Source: Streptomyces sp. NBC_01235 (lineage in GTDB: Bacteria > Actinomycetota > Actinomycetes > Streptomycetales > Streptomycetaceae). Taken from it: a DNA stretch of 64,000 bases. Below, in pieces: positions 1-9,387 of this stretch (position 1 is the stretch's first letter; each line of letters starts with the position of its first letter). The notes under the pieces are model-generated. The model was not told the origin of the DNA. It made no database searches and saw only the letters and a program-made list of their open reading frames with translations. The position numbers and the translations under genes are program-made. The stretch spans positions 4,526,001 through 4,590,000 of the forward strand of contig NZ_CP108513.1 in assembly GCF_035989285.1 (NCBI RefSeq), read 5' to 3'.

Positions 1-1043
1 GCGGGTGCCTGGGCGGCCGGGAACCCCGAGGGGCCCTGCGGGGCGGGGGCGGGGGGAGCTGCCGGTGCGGACGACTGGACGGGGCCCTGCGGGGCCGGAA
101 CGCCCGCCCCCTGGGCCGCCGCCCGATCGGCAGCCGCCTTGCCGGCCCCGAACCCGGGCTTGGCGGGGGCCTCGCCTGCCGCAGCGGTGCCCGCGGGGCT
201 CGTCCCGGCGGAGCCCGGCGCACCGAAACCCGTACCGGGGGCCGCACCGCTGCCGACAGCGCCGACGGGCCCCTGCGCCCCGAAGCCGGCCGCGGCCGAA
301 CCCACCGGACCCGCCGAACCCGGCGCCCCGAAGCCAGGCGTCGCCGGAGCCGCTGTCGGGCCCTGGGCCGCTGCCGGAAAGGTGGGGGCGGGGGCGGGTG
401 TGTTCCCGTGCGCGCCGGGCGCGCCGTCCTGGTGGCCCGTGCGCGGGGCCGGCGCCCGGAAGGTGACAGTGCCCTCGTCGGGGACGAGGCCCGCGGGGCC
501 GGACGTACCGGACGGCGCCGTGCCGGCCGCCCCCGCTCCCCCGCCGCCCGCCGTCGGCCGGCGGAAGACGAACGTGCCCCCGGAGACCACGTCCCCGCTG
601 CCGTCCTCCGGCTCGGCGGGCGGGATCGTCGCCGTGCCGTCCGTACTCGTGGACTGGCCCTCGGGCTGGGCCGGGGCGGGTGACGGGACCCTCGGGTCGG
701 GGGCCTGCGGGCCGCCCCAGGAGACCCGGCGGTCCTGGTCGCCGCCGAAGCCTGACTGGTGGGCGCGGTCGGCGCCCCACGAGGAGGCCGGCTCGGAACG
801 GCCGTCGTACGGGTCCGCCGGTGCCGGGTCCTCGTCGAAGAAGTGCGGGCCGGTCTCCTCGACGGAGGCCGCGGGCGCGCCGGACGGCGGCGTGAGCGGG
901 CGGCCGTCGGACGGCGCCGGCCGGCTGGTGCCCGGTACCCAGGCGGCACCGTTCCAGTACCGGACGTATCCAGGGATGGACGGGTCCGGGTAATACCCTT
1001 CGCGGGGCCGGTCGTCGCCGGGTGCCGGGGTTGGGGCGCTCAT
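1..1043 (-). CDS. DUF2510 domain protein, 3' part outside the window
   Basis: Reading leftward from an ATG at 1041-1043, the frame stays open to the window edge, so only the N-terminal ~347 residues are seen. Residues ~15-40 form a DUF2510 motif (GYYPDPS followed by RYWNG and W), a short tryptophan-containing module found at the ends of actinobacterial membrane proteins. The rest is a long disordered linker rich in Ala, Pro and Gly, with repeated AGFGAPGSAG-like units. In Streptomyces this arrangement often precedes an RDD or other membrane domain, which would lie beyond the edge; that part is inference. The gene is divergent from ssgG and separated from it by 306 bp. Confidence 0.75.
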   Translation of the reverse strand, partial: MSAPTPAPGDDRPREGYYPDPSIPGYVRYWNGAAWVPGTSRPAPSDGRPLTPPSGAPAASVEETGPHFFDEDPAPADPYDGRSEPASSWGADRAHQSGFGGDQDRRVSWGGPQAPDPRVPSPAPAQPEGQSTSTDGTATIPPAEPEDGSGDVVSGGTFVFRRPTAGGGGAGAAGTAPSGTSGPAGLVPDEGTVTFRAPAPRTGHQDGAPGAHGNTPAPAPTFPAAAQGPTAAPATPGFGAPGSAGPVGSAAAGFGAQGPVGAVGSGAAPGTGFGAPGSAGTSPAGTAAAGEAPAKPGFGAGKAAADRAAAQGAGVPAPQGPVQSSAPAAPPAPAPQGPSGFPAAQAP

Positions 1044-1294
1044 GTCCGTCGTCCCGTATCTGCTCGGGGGTGGGATGGGAGCCTCCACATCTATCAGACC
1101 GGCGCAACCCCCACCGCCAGTCCTGTCGGACCCGCCCCTTTCCGGGCAACCTCGTGCACGCTCTTCACACGTTCGGAACCGCCCGCCGGGGCCGGAAGCC
1201 GGAGCCCGACGCCGCCCGGCGGGACCCGCCGGAACCCGCCGCGAAAAAAAGTTCTCCGAACTCGCGTAATGGTTCCGGCCCAACTCCCTCTCCA

Positions 1295-1325
1295 CTCGTA
1301 CGGGCCCACCGCGGCCCCGTACGAG
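1295..1325 (+). promoter_or_regulatory. Hairpin in the ssgG leader
   Basis: A perfect 10-bp inverted repeat, CTCGTACGGG at 1295-1304 and CCCGTACGAG at 1316-1325, has an 11-base loop. It ends about 8 bases before the ribosome binding site of ssgG (GAGAGGAG, ~1334-1341). It could be an operator or an mRNA stem near the start. The rest of the 306-bp gap (1044-1349) shows an A-run near 1245-1251 but no clear promoter. Confidence 0.5.
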
Positions 1326-1349
1326 GTCCGTACCGAGAGGAGAACCGAC

Positions 1350-1826
1350 ATGCATCACACCGTGGTGGAGCGCGAGCTGGAGCTCAAGCTCATCCTGTCG
1401 CCGGAGCGCGGCATCCCGGTCCCGGCCCGGCTCAGCTACCGCAGCGACGACCCGTTCGCCATCCACGTCGCCTTCCACATCAACTCCGAGCACCCGGTCC
1501 GCTGGACGTTCGCCCGCGAGCTGCTCGTGGAGGGCGTGTTCCGGCCGTGCGGGCACGGGGACGTGCGGGTGTGGCCGACGAAGGTGGCCGGGCGCAGCGT
1601 CGTGCTGATGGCGCTGAGCTCGCCGGGCGGCGACGCCCTCCTGGAGGCGCCCGCGGCCCAGGTCTCGTCCTGGCTGGAGCGGACGCTGCGGGTGGTGCCC
1701 CCGGGGACCGAGGGCGAGCAGCTCGGCATCGACGACGGTCTGGCCGAGCTGCTGGCCCCCACCCCCTCGGACGACCTGTGGCTGCGCGCCCCGTGGCCGT
1801 CGGACGAGTCCAAGGACGGGGAGTGA
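1350..1826 (+). CDS. ssgG: SsgA-like sporulation/cell division protein, SsgG type
   Basis: The 158-residue protein is an SsgA-like protein (SALP). This small family is confined to sporulating actinomycetes and controls septum placement and cell-wall remodelling in aerial hyphae. Family signatures include the VPARLSY segment, DPFAIHVAFH, WTFARELL and GDVRVWP. It is longer than SsgB (~137 residues) because of an acidic C-terminal tail. A GAGAGGAG ribosome binding site lies 8 bases before the ATG. The flavin oxidase and DUF2510 neighbours match the S. coelicolor ssgG locus as I recall it, which is why I use the symbol. SsgG is reported to help position septa, so mutants skip some. The paralogue assignment rests on context and length rather than a search. 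Confidence 0.85.
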   Translation: MHHTVVERELELKLILSPERGIPVPARLSYRSDDPFAIHVAFHINSEHPVRWTFARELLVEGVFRPCGHGDVRVWPTKVAGRSVVLMALSSPGGDALLEAPAAQVSSWLERTLRVVPPGTEGEQLGIDDGLAELLAPTPSDDLWLRAPWPSDESKDGE

Positions 1827-1852
1827 GCCGTCGGTCCCGGCCTCAGGAGGCT

Positions 1853-3262
1853 TCAGAACAGCTTGCCCGGGTTGAGGATGCCCAGCGGGTCGAAGGCCGT
1901 CTTGACCGCCCGCTGCATCTCCACACCCACCGGGCCGAGCTCGCGCGCGAGCCACTCCTTCTTCAGCACGCCCACGCCGTGCTCTCCGGTGATGGTGCCG
2001 CCGAGTTCCAGGCCGAGGCCCATGATCTCGTCGAAGGACTCGCGGGCGCGCCGGCACTCGTCGGGGTCCTGCGCGTCGAAGCAGACGGTGGGGTGGGTGT
2101 TGCCGTCGCCGGCGTGGGCGACGACGCCGATGGTCAGCCGGTGCTTGTCCGCGATGCGCTCGACGCCTTCGAGCATCTCGGCGAGCCTGGACCGGGGCAC
2201 GCACACGTCGTCGATCATCGTCGTGCCCTTGACGGCCTCCAGCGCGACGAGCGACGACCGCCGGGCCTGGAGCAGGAGTTCGGACTCGGCGAAGTCGTCG
2301 GCCGGGACCACCTGCGTGGCGCCGGCCGCCTCGCACAGCGCGCCGACGGCGGCGAGGTCGGCGGCCGGGTCGGGGGTGTCGAAGGCGGCCAGGAGGAGGG
2401 CTTCGGTGGTGTCCGGCAGTCCCATGTGGGCGAGCTCGTTGACGGCCCGGACCGTCGTACGGTCCATCAGTTCGAGGAGGGACGGGACGTGCCCTCCCGC
2501 CATGATCCGGCACACCGCGTCGCAGGCGGCGGCCCCGGACGCGAACTCGGCCGCCAGCACCAGCTGCCGCGGCGGCTGCGGCCTCAGCGCCAGGATCGCC
2601 CGTACGACGATTCCCAGCGAGCCCTCGGAGCCGACGAACAGGCGCGTGAGGTCGTATCCGGCGACGCCCTTCGCCGTACGGCGGCCGGTGGACATCAGCC
2701 GGCCGTCGGCCAGGACGACGTCCAGGCCCAGGACGTACTCGGCCGTCACCCCGTACTTCACACAGCACAGGCCGCCCGAGGCGGTGCCGATGTTGCCGCC
2801 GATCGTGCACATCTCCCAGCTGGAGGGGTCGGGCGGGTAGTACAGGCCGTGTTCGCCGACCGCGCGGGAGAGGGTCGCGTTGACGACGCCCGGCTCGACG
2901 ACGGCGATCCGGTCGACCGGGTTGATCTCGAGGATCCGGTCCATCTTCGTCAGGGAGAGGACGACGCAGCCCTCGGAGGCGTTGGCGCCGCCGGACAGGC
3001 CGGTGCGCGCGCCCTGCGGGACGACCGGGACGCGCAGCTCGCTCGCCGTGCGCATGACGTGCTGGACCTCCTCGACCGTACGCGGCAGCACGACCACGGC
3101 CGGGGCGCCGGCCGGGCAGAAGCTCGCCATGTCGTTGGCGTAGGAGAGCGTGACGTCCGGGTCGGTGAGGACGGCCTCGGCGGGCAGGCCGGTGAGCAGA
3201 CGGTCGAGGAGGGCGCCCGCGACCACGGATTCGGCGTTGTGTCGTGCTTCCGAACGGCTCAT
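1853..3262 (-). CDS. FAD-linked oxidase, glycolate/D-lactate dehydrogenase (GlcD) family
   Basis: This ~469-residue flavoprotein belongs to the PCMH/VAO family that oxidises 2-hydroxy acids. The N-terminal FAD-binding half shows the VVLPRTVEEVQ strand, the PQGARTGLSGGA loop, and EPGVVNATLS and GGNIGTASGG further on. The C-terminal FAD-oxidase_C half has HAGDGNTHPT and the GTITGEHGVG motif that closes over the isoalloxazine. The exact substrate (glycolate, D-lactate or another hydroxy acid) cannot be told. An ATG at 3260-3262 follows a GTG two codons earlier, and either could be the start. The gene converges on ssgG, with 26 bp between the stops, and diverges from the TPR gene. Confidence 0.88.
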   Translation of the reverse strand: MSRSEARHNAESVVAGALLDRLLTGLPAEAVLTDPDVTLSYANDMASFCPAGAPAVVVLPRTVEEVQHVMRTASELRVPVVPQGARTGLSGGANASEGCVVLSLTKMDRILEINPVDRIAVVEPGVVNATLSRAVGEHGLYYPPDPSSWEMCTIGGNIGTASGGLCCVKYGVTAEYVLGLDVVLADGRLMSTGRRTAKGVAGYDLTRLFVGSEGSLGIVVRAILALRPQPPRQLVLAAEFASGAAACDAVCRIMAGGHVPSLLELMDRTTVRAVNELAHMGLPDTTEALLLAAFDTPDPAADLAAVGALCEAAGATQVVPADDFAESELLLQARRSSLVALEAVKGTTMIDDVCVPRSRLAEMLEGVERIADKHRLTIGVVAHAGDGNTHPTVCFDAQDPDECRRARESFDEIMGLGLELGGTITGEHGVGVLKKEWLARELGPVGVEMQRAVKTAFDPLGILNPGKLF

Positions 3263-3351
3263 GATCACAGGTTCGCACCCGGGGCCATCGGTGTGAACCC
3301 CGTCCGCCGGACGCTTCGGCTGACGTCATACGGTCGTCGTACTGACGCACA

Positions 3352-4758
3352 GTGAGCGCCATGGAGAAGGTCTCTTGGTTCCGTCGGCGGCGGCTGCTCG
3401 TCGGCTCGCTCGTGGGGTGTCTCATGCTGGGCGGCGGGGTGCTGATGGCTCTGCCGGGCGATGAGCCGGCGGTGCGGCAGGCGCCCGCGCCGGCGCCGGG
3501 GGCGCAGGCGGGCACGGCGATCCGTGCGGGGGTGCCGGCGGCGCTGTCCGACCTTGCGGTGCTGATCGACGAGCGCGAGAGCCGGGTGCGGGCGCATCCG
3601 AAGGACGCGCGGTCCTGGGCGGTGCTCGGCACGGCCTACGTCGAGCAGGGCCGGCGCACGGCCGCCACCGCCCTCCTCTACCCCAGGGCCGAGCAGGCGC
3701 TGCGGACCTCGCTGAAGGTGCGCCCCCGGGGCAACGCCGAGGCCCTCGACGGTCTGGCCGCGCTGTCCAACGCGCGCCGCGACTTCCCCGCGGCCCTGGC
3801 CTGGGGCGAGGCCGCGCGCAAGCTGGCGCCGACGCGCTGGACGACGTATCCGCAGCTCATCGACGCGTACACCGGGCTCGGCGACTACAAGAAGGCCCGC
3901 CAGGCACTCGACCGGCTGATGGCACTGCACTCCGGTCCCGCCGTGCGGGCGCGGGCGGCGGGCGTCTACTGGGACTGGGGCCGGCGCGAGGACGCGCAGG
4001 CCGCGCTGGCCGACGCGGCGGCCGGTGCCTCGGCCCCCGCCGAACAGGCGGCCTGGCTGGAGCGGGCGGGGCAGCTCTCCTTCGAGCGCGGCGAGCGGGA
4101 GGACGCGCTGCGCCACTTCCAGGAGGCGGTGCGGCTCGACCCCGACCAGCGGGCCGCGCAGGCCGGGCAGGGGCGGGCGCTGGCGGCCCTGGGGCGGACG
4201 TCGGAGGCGCTGAGCGCGTACCGGGTGGCGCTCGAGCGGCAGCCGCTGCCGGGTTACGCGCTGGAGCTGGGCGAGCTGTACGAGTCGCTGGGGCTCACGC
4301 AGGCGGCGGGCGTGCAGTACAACCTGCTGCGGGCGCGGGTCCGGCAGGAGGCGGCGGGCGGGGTCGACGGGGAGCTGGTGCTGGGCCGGTTCGAGGCGGA
4401 CCACGGCGATCCGGCGTCGGCGGTACTGCGGCTGCGGGCCGAGTGGCGGCGGCAGCCGGGGATCGCGGTGGCGGACGCGCTGGGCTGGGCGCTGCACCGG
4501 GCCGGCGAGGACAGGGAGGCGTTGAGGTTCGCCATGATCGCCACCGACCGGGTGCACGGGGGCGCGGTGCGCAGCGCGCCGTACGTCTACCACCGGGCCA
4601 TGATCGAGCGGAAGCTGGGGCAGGCCGGGCCGGCCCGTCGGCACCTTCAGGAGGCGTTGCAGATCAACCCGTACTTCTCACCGCTGCTCGCTCCGGTGGC
4701 CCGGGCCGCGCTGGCGCGACTGGGCGCCGAGCCGGCCCCGGCGGAACTGCCCCGGTAA
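3352..4758 (+). CDS. Membrane-anchored or secreted TPR protein
   Basis: The 468-residue protein begins with an arginine-rich segment (FRRRRLL) and a hydrophobic stretch at ~16-35, consistent with a signal anchor or signal peptide. An Ala/Pro linker follows, and then at least eight tetratricopeptide-like helices run to the C-terminus; clear repeats start at AWAVLGTAYVEQGR, ALRHFQEAVRLDP and RHLQEALQINP. TPR arrays are scaffolds, so no reaction is implied. The start could be the GTG at 3352 or the ATG at 3361. The gene ends 18 bp from the convergent hppD stop. Its place beside hppD is conserved in S. coelicolor as I recall. Confidence 0.75.
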   Translation: MSAMEKVSWFRRRRLLVGSLVGCLMLGGGVLMALPGDEPAVRQAPAPAPGAQAGTAIRAGVPAALSDLAVLIDERESRVRAHPKDARSWAVLGTAYVEQGRRTAATALLYPRAEQALRTSLKVRPRGNAEALDGLAALSNARRDFPAALAWGEAARKLAPTRWTTYPQLIDAYTGLGDYKKARQALDRLMALHSGPAVRARAAGVYWDWGRREDAQAALADAAAGASAPAEQAAWLERAGQLSFERGEREDALRHFQEAVRLDPDQRAAQAGQGRALAALGRTSEALSAYRVALERQPLPGYALELGELYESLGLTQAAGVQYNLLRARVRQEAAGGVDGELVLGRFEADHGDPASAVLRLRAEWRRQPGIAVADALGWALHRAGEDREALRFAMIATDRVHGGAVRSAPYVYHRAMIERKLGQAGPARRHLQEALQINPYFSPLLAPVARAALARLGAEPAPAELPR

Positions 4759-4776
4759 CCCCTCCGTGCGTTGCCC

Positions 4777-6008
<1,232 letters not shown>

Positions 6009-6048
6009 GGCTTTCTGTACAGGGTGACCACCTCGGAGGCGGGCGGGC

Positions 6049-6555
6049 ATGGCGATCGATCATCTGGACGGCCGGATCATCGTGCTGCTGGCCCGGGAGC
6101 CGCGCCTTGGGGTGCTGGAGATGTCCCGGCGGCTGGGGGTGGCCCGGGGAACCGTGCAGGCGCGGTTCGACCGGCTTCAGTCGAACGGAGTCATCCGGGG
6201 ATTCGGCCCGGAGGTCGACCCGGCGGCCCTCGGCTACCCGGTCACCGCGTTCGCCACGCTGCAGATCCGGCAGGGGCAAGGGGCCGACGTACGGGCGCAC
6301 TTGGCCACCGTCCCGGAGGTGCTGGAGCTGCACACCACCACCGGCAGCGGGGACATGCTGTGCCGGCTGGTGGCCCGTTCCAACGCCGACCTCCAGCGGG
6401 TGATCGACCTGGTTGTCGGTTTTGATGGCATTGTCCGGGCCTCCACCGCGATCGTGATGGAGAACCCCGTTCCGCTGCGGATCATCCCGCTGGTGGAGCA
6501 GGCGTCAGAACAGGCCCTGGACGACCGGGAAGGTCCTGGCAGACCTGTGGGGTGA
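6049..6555 (+). CDS. Lrp/AsnC family transcriptional regulator
   Basis: The 168-residue protein has the standard layout: an N-terminal winged helix-turn-helix (residues ~3-60, with MSRRLGVARGTVQARFDRL as the recognition region) and a C-terminal RAM ligand-binding domain (residues ~70-150, with TTTGSGDMLCRLVA). Members sense amino acids or related small molecules. It is divergent from hppD, so control of tyrosine catabolism is a sensible guess. Its stop is only 6 bp before the first transporter gene, so it may be cotranscribed with the betaine/choline ABC operon. A GAGG element ~10 bases upstream supports the ATG. Confidence 0.9.
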   Translation: MAIDHLDGRIIVLLAREPRLGVLEMSRRLGVARGTVQARFDRLQSNGVIRGFGPEVDPAALGYPVTAFATLQIRQGQGADVRAHLATVPEVLELHTTTGSGDMLCRLVARSNADLQRVIDLVVGFDGIVRASTAIVMENPVPLRIIPLVEQASEQALDDREGPGRPVG

Positions 6556-6561
6556 GGGCGC

Positions 6562-7209
6562 GTGAGCTTCTGGGAGTACCTGGGCAACCGTCACCAGCAG
6601 CTGCTCACCGACGCCTGCCAACACGCCGGCGTCGTCTTGCAGTGCATGGTCGTGGCGACCCTGCTGGGCGTGCTGATCGGTGTCGTCACCTACCGCAGCG
6701 GCTGGGCCGGCGACCTCGCCACCACCGCCACCTCCACGATCCTCACCGTCCCGTCGCTCGCCATGATCGGTCTGCTGATCCCGGTGGTGGGGCTGGGCGT
6801 ACCGCCGACGGTGATCGCGCTGACGCTGTACGGGCTGCTGCCGGTCGTGCGCAACGCGATCGTCGGACTGCGCGGGGTCGACCCTTCCCTGGTGGACGCG
6901 GCGACGGGCATCGGGATGTCCCGGCTGACGCGGCTGGCGCGGGTCGAACTGCCGCTGGCCTGGCCGCCGATCCTGACCGGGATCCGGGTCTCCACGCAGA
7001 TGCTGATGGGCATCGCCGCCATCGCCGCGTACGCCTCCGGGCCCGGACTCGGCAACGAGATCTTCCGCGGCCTCGCCTCCCTGGGCAGCAAGAACGCGCT
7101 CAACCAGGTGCTCGCGGGGACGCTCGGGATCATCGTCCTGGCCCTGCTGTTCGACGCCGCGTACGTCCTCATCGGACGGCTGACGATCCCGAGGGGGATC
7201 CGTGTCTGA
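6562..7209 (+). CDS. Glycine betaine/choline ABC transporter permease (OpuCB/ProW type)
   Basis: The 215-residue membrane protein has five to six transmembrane helices and the BPD_transp_1 coupling loop (GIGMSRLTRLARVELPLAW). That loop matches OpuCB/ProW/YehY permeases of quaternary-amine importers. Its GTG start lies 6 bp after the regulator stop, and its end overlaps the ATPase gene by 8 bases (GTG at 7202), so the genes are translationally linked. It should pair with the permease at 8497-9387 to make a heterodimeric channel for compatible solutes such as glycine betaine, choline or carnitine. The exact substrate is not visible. Confidence 0.9.
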   Translation: MSFWEYLGNRHQQLLTDACQHAGVVLQCMVVATLLGVLIGVVTYRSGWAGDLATTATSTILTVPSLAMIGLLIPVVGLGVPPTVIALTLYGLLPVVRNAIVGLRGVDPSLVDAATGIGMSRLTRLARVELPLAWPPILTGIRVSTQMLMGIAAIAAYASGPGLGNEIFRGLASLGSKNALNQVLAGTLGIIVLALLFDAAYVLIGRLTIPRGIRV

Positions 7210-8500
7210 CGCGCATGGCGGCTCCCACGCCTCCTCCCACGGCGCCTCCATCGAGCTGGAGAGCCTCACCAAGCGCTACCCGGGCAGTCCGAGCCCCGCC
7301 GTCGACAACGTCACCATGGAGATCAAGGCGGGTGAGACCGTCGTCTTCGTGGGGCCGTCCGGCTGCGGGAAGTCGACGACACTGAAGATGATCAACCGGC
7401 TGATCGAGCCGAGCGGCGGGCGGATCCGGATCGACGGCGAGGACGTCACCGACATCGACGCCGTGAAGCTGCGCCGCAAGGTGGGGTACGCGATCCAGTC
7501 GTCCGGGCTCTTCCCGCACATGACGGTCGCGCAGAACATCGCGCTCGTGCCGAGGATGACCGGCTGGCCGAAGGCGCGGATCCGGGACCGGGTGGAGGAG
7601 ATGCTCGACCTGGTCGGCCTCGACCCCGGCGAGTTCCACGGCCGCTACCCGCGCCAGCTGTCCGGCGGGCAGCAGCAACGGGTGGGCGTGGCCCGGGCGC
7701 TGGCCGCCGATCCACCGGTCCTGCTGATGGACGAGCCGTTCGGGGCCGTCGACCCGATCACCCGCGACCACCTCCAGGACGAGCTGATCCGGCTCCAGAA
7801 CGAGCTGCACAAGACGATCGTGTTCGTCACCCACGACTTCGACGAGGCGATCAAGCTGGGCGACCGGATCGCGGTGCTGCGCGAGCACTCCCACATCGCC
7901 CAGTTCGACACCCCCGAGGCGATCCTCACCAACCCGGCGGACGACTTCGTGTCCGGGTTCGTGGGGGCGGGGGCGGCCCTGAAGAGGCTCAACCTCAGCC
8001 GCGTCCGGGATGTGGAGATCACCGACTACCCGACGGCGACCGTCGACGACCCGCTCCAGGCCGTCTTCGACAAGCTCCGCTCCTGGGGGTCCTTCCCAGG
8101 CCATTCGGGCACTGGGGGAGGCACGAACGAGATCCTGCTGCTGGACGAGCGGGGCCGGCCCTACAAGTGGCTGCGCCGCGGGGACCTGATGCGGGCCAGG
8201 GGCTCGCCGGCGCGGGCGGGAACCCTGGTCCACGACACGGTCCCCCAGGACGCCACCCTGCGCGACGCGCTGGCGGCGGTGCTGACCGACAACACCGGAC
8301 GGGTCGCGGTCACCGGGCGGCACGGCGAGTACACCGGGGTCGTCGAGATGGAGACGCTGATGAACTCCGTCCACGAGTTGCTGAAGGCCGACCGGCTGGA
8401 GGCGCTGGAGGCGCTGGAGGCGCAGGCCGAACCGGAGGAGGCCCGGGCCGCGCAGACGCACGCGGAACAGGAGGGTCCGGACGGGGAGGCGAAGGCGTGA
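7202..8500 (+). CDS. Glycine betaine/choline ABC transporter ATP-binding protein (OpuCA/ProV type)
   Basis: The 432-residue ATPase has Walker A GPSGCGKST (residues ~52-60), the signature LSGGQQQRVGVARALA, Walker B VLLMDEPFGAVDP and an H-loop histidine (VFVTHDFDEA). The C-terminal third carries CBS-type regulatory segments (LLLDERGRPYKWLRRGDLM and TGRHGEYTGVVEMETLM), typical of OpuCA osmosensing ATPases. Between two conserved stretches, residues ~295-307 are the in-frame translation of a 40-bp dispersed hairpin repeat (8083-8122), so there is an inserted loop just before the CBS region. The gene overlaps both permease genes by a few bases. Confidence 0.93.
   Translation: MSDAHGGSHASSHGASIELESLTKRYPGSPSPAVDNVTMEIKAGETVVFVGPSGCGKSTTLKMINRLIEPSGGRIRIDGEDVTDIDAVKLRRKVGYAIQSSGLFPHMTVAQNIALVPRMTGWPKARIRDRVEEMLDLVGLDPGEFHGRYPRQLSGGQQQRVGVARALAADPPVLLMDEPFGAVDPITRDHLQDELIRLQNELHKTIVFVTHDFDEAIKLGDRIAVLREHSHIAQFDTPEAILTNPADDFVSGFVGAGAALKRLNLSRVRDVEITDYPTATVDDPLQAVFDKLRSWGSFPGHSGTGGGTNEILLLDERGRPYKWLRRGDLMRARGSPARAGTLVHDTVPQDATLRDALAAVLTDNTGRVAVTGRHGEYTGVVEMETLMNSVHELLKADRLEALEALEAQAEPEEARAAQTHAEQEGPDGEAKA
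8083..8122 (+). repeat. Dispersed 40-bp hairpin element, copy 1, inside the ATPase gene
   Basis: This stretch starts with CTGGGGGTCC and ends with CTGGGGGAGGC around a short dyad. It aligns with 24800-24839 (reverse strand) and 35642-35684. Here it is translated in frame as about 13 extra residues in the transporter ATPase. Confidence 0.6.
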
Positions 8501-9387
8501 GCGTTCCCGAGTTGGAAGGAATCCACGAACGGGACGGCATCCCCGAACGGGACACGGCTGCCGAACCGAAGCCGGAGGAGGCACCGGAAGAGGCACTGGA
8601 GGAGGCACTGGAGGAGACCGCGGTCCCGCCGCCCCCTCCGCCGCCCCGCCGCCGTCTCACCTGGCAGAAGCTGACGTTCCTGCCCGCCTTCCTCGTCGCC
8701 CTGCTGCTCGCGACCTGGCTGTGGTTCCAGCAGGCGGACCTGGACCCGATCTCCGAGAACGCGCTGTCCAACGGGCAGGTGTCGAAGGCGCTGTGGCAGC
8801 AGGTGGAGCTGACGGCGATCTCCACGTTCTTCGTCCTGATCATCGCGATCCCGCTGGGCGTCCTGCTGACCCGCAAGGCGTTCCGCAAGGCCACGCCGTT
8901 CGCCATGGCCGTCGCCAACACGGGTCAGGCGACGCCGGCGATCGGTCTGCTCGCACTGCTGGTGATCTGGCTGGGCACGGGCACGAGGGCCGCGCTGATC
9001 GGCATCATCGCGTACGCCGTCCTGCCCGTGCTCTCCAACACCGTCGCCGGGCTCAAGGCCAACGACCCGACGCTGCTGGAGGCGGCCCGCGGGATCGGCA
9101 TGTCCCCGGTGGGCGTGCTCAGGCGGGTGGAGCTGCCGCTGGCGGTGCCGCTGATCCTGGCCGGCGTGCGGACGGCCCTCGTCCTGAACGTCGGCACGGC
9201 GACCCTGGCGGCCTTCGGCGGGGGCGGCGGCCTGGGCGTGCTGATCACCACCGGCATCACCAACCAGCGCATGCCGGTGCTGGTGCTGGGCTCGATCCTC
9301 ACGGTCGCCCTGGCCCTGCTGGTCGACTGGCTCGCCTCACTCGCCGAACTGCTGCTGCGGCCACGGGGGCTGGAGGTGGGGACGTGA
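8497..9387 (+). CDS. Glycine betaine/choline ABC transporter permease with acidic/proline N-terminal tail
   Basis: The 296-residue protein starts at the GTG that overlaps the ATPase stop (GTGA). Residues ~1-55 are hydrophilic, Glu-rich (EEAPEEALEEALEE), and end in a proline run. Then come six transmembrane helices of the BPD_transp_1 family and the coupling loop GIGMSPVGVLRRVELPLAVP. A Gly-rich segment (FGGGGGLGVLITTG) is typical of the OpuC/ProW permeases. It probably forms the second half of the channel with the 6562-7209 permease. The cytoplasmic tail is an unusual addition, and its role is unknown. Confidence 0.9.
   Translation: MSVPELEGIHERDGIPERDTAAEPKPEEAPEEALEEALEETAVPPPPPPPRRRLTWQKLTFLPAFLVALLLATWLWFQQADLDPISENALSNGQVSKALWQQVELTAISTFFVLIIAIPLGVLLTRKAFRKATPFAMAVANTGQATPAIGLLALLVIWLGTGTRAALIGIIAYAVLPVLSNTVAGLKANDPTLLEAARGIGMSPVGVLRRVELPLAVPLILAGVRTALVLNVGTATLAAFGGGGGLGVLITTGITNQRMPVLVLGSILTVALALLVDWLASLAELLLRPRGLEVGT

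Noticed and set aside
139..993. Plus-strand Pro/Ala-rich frame at the left edge
   Set aside because: It is the shadow of the minus-strand DUF2510 protein, whose motif and start are convincing.
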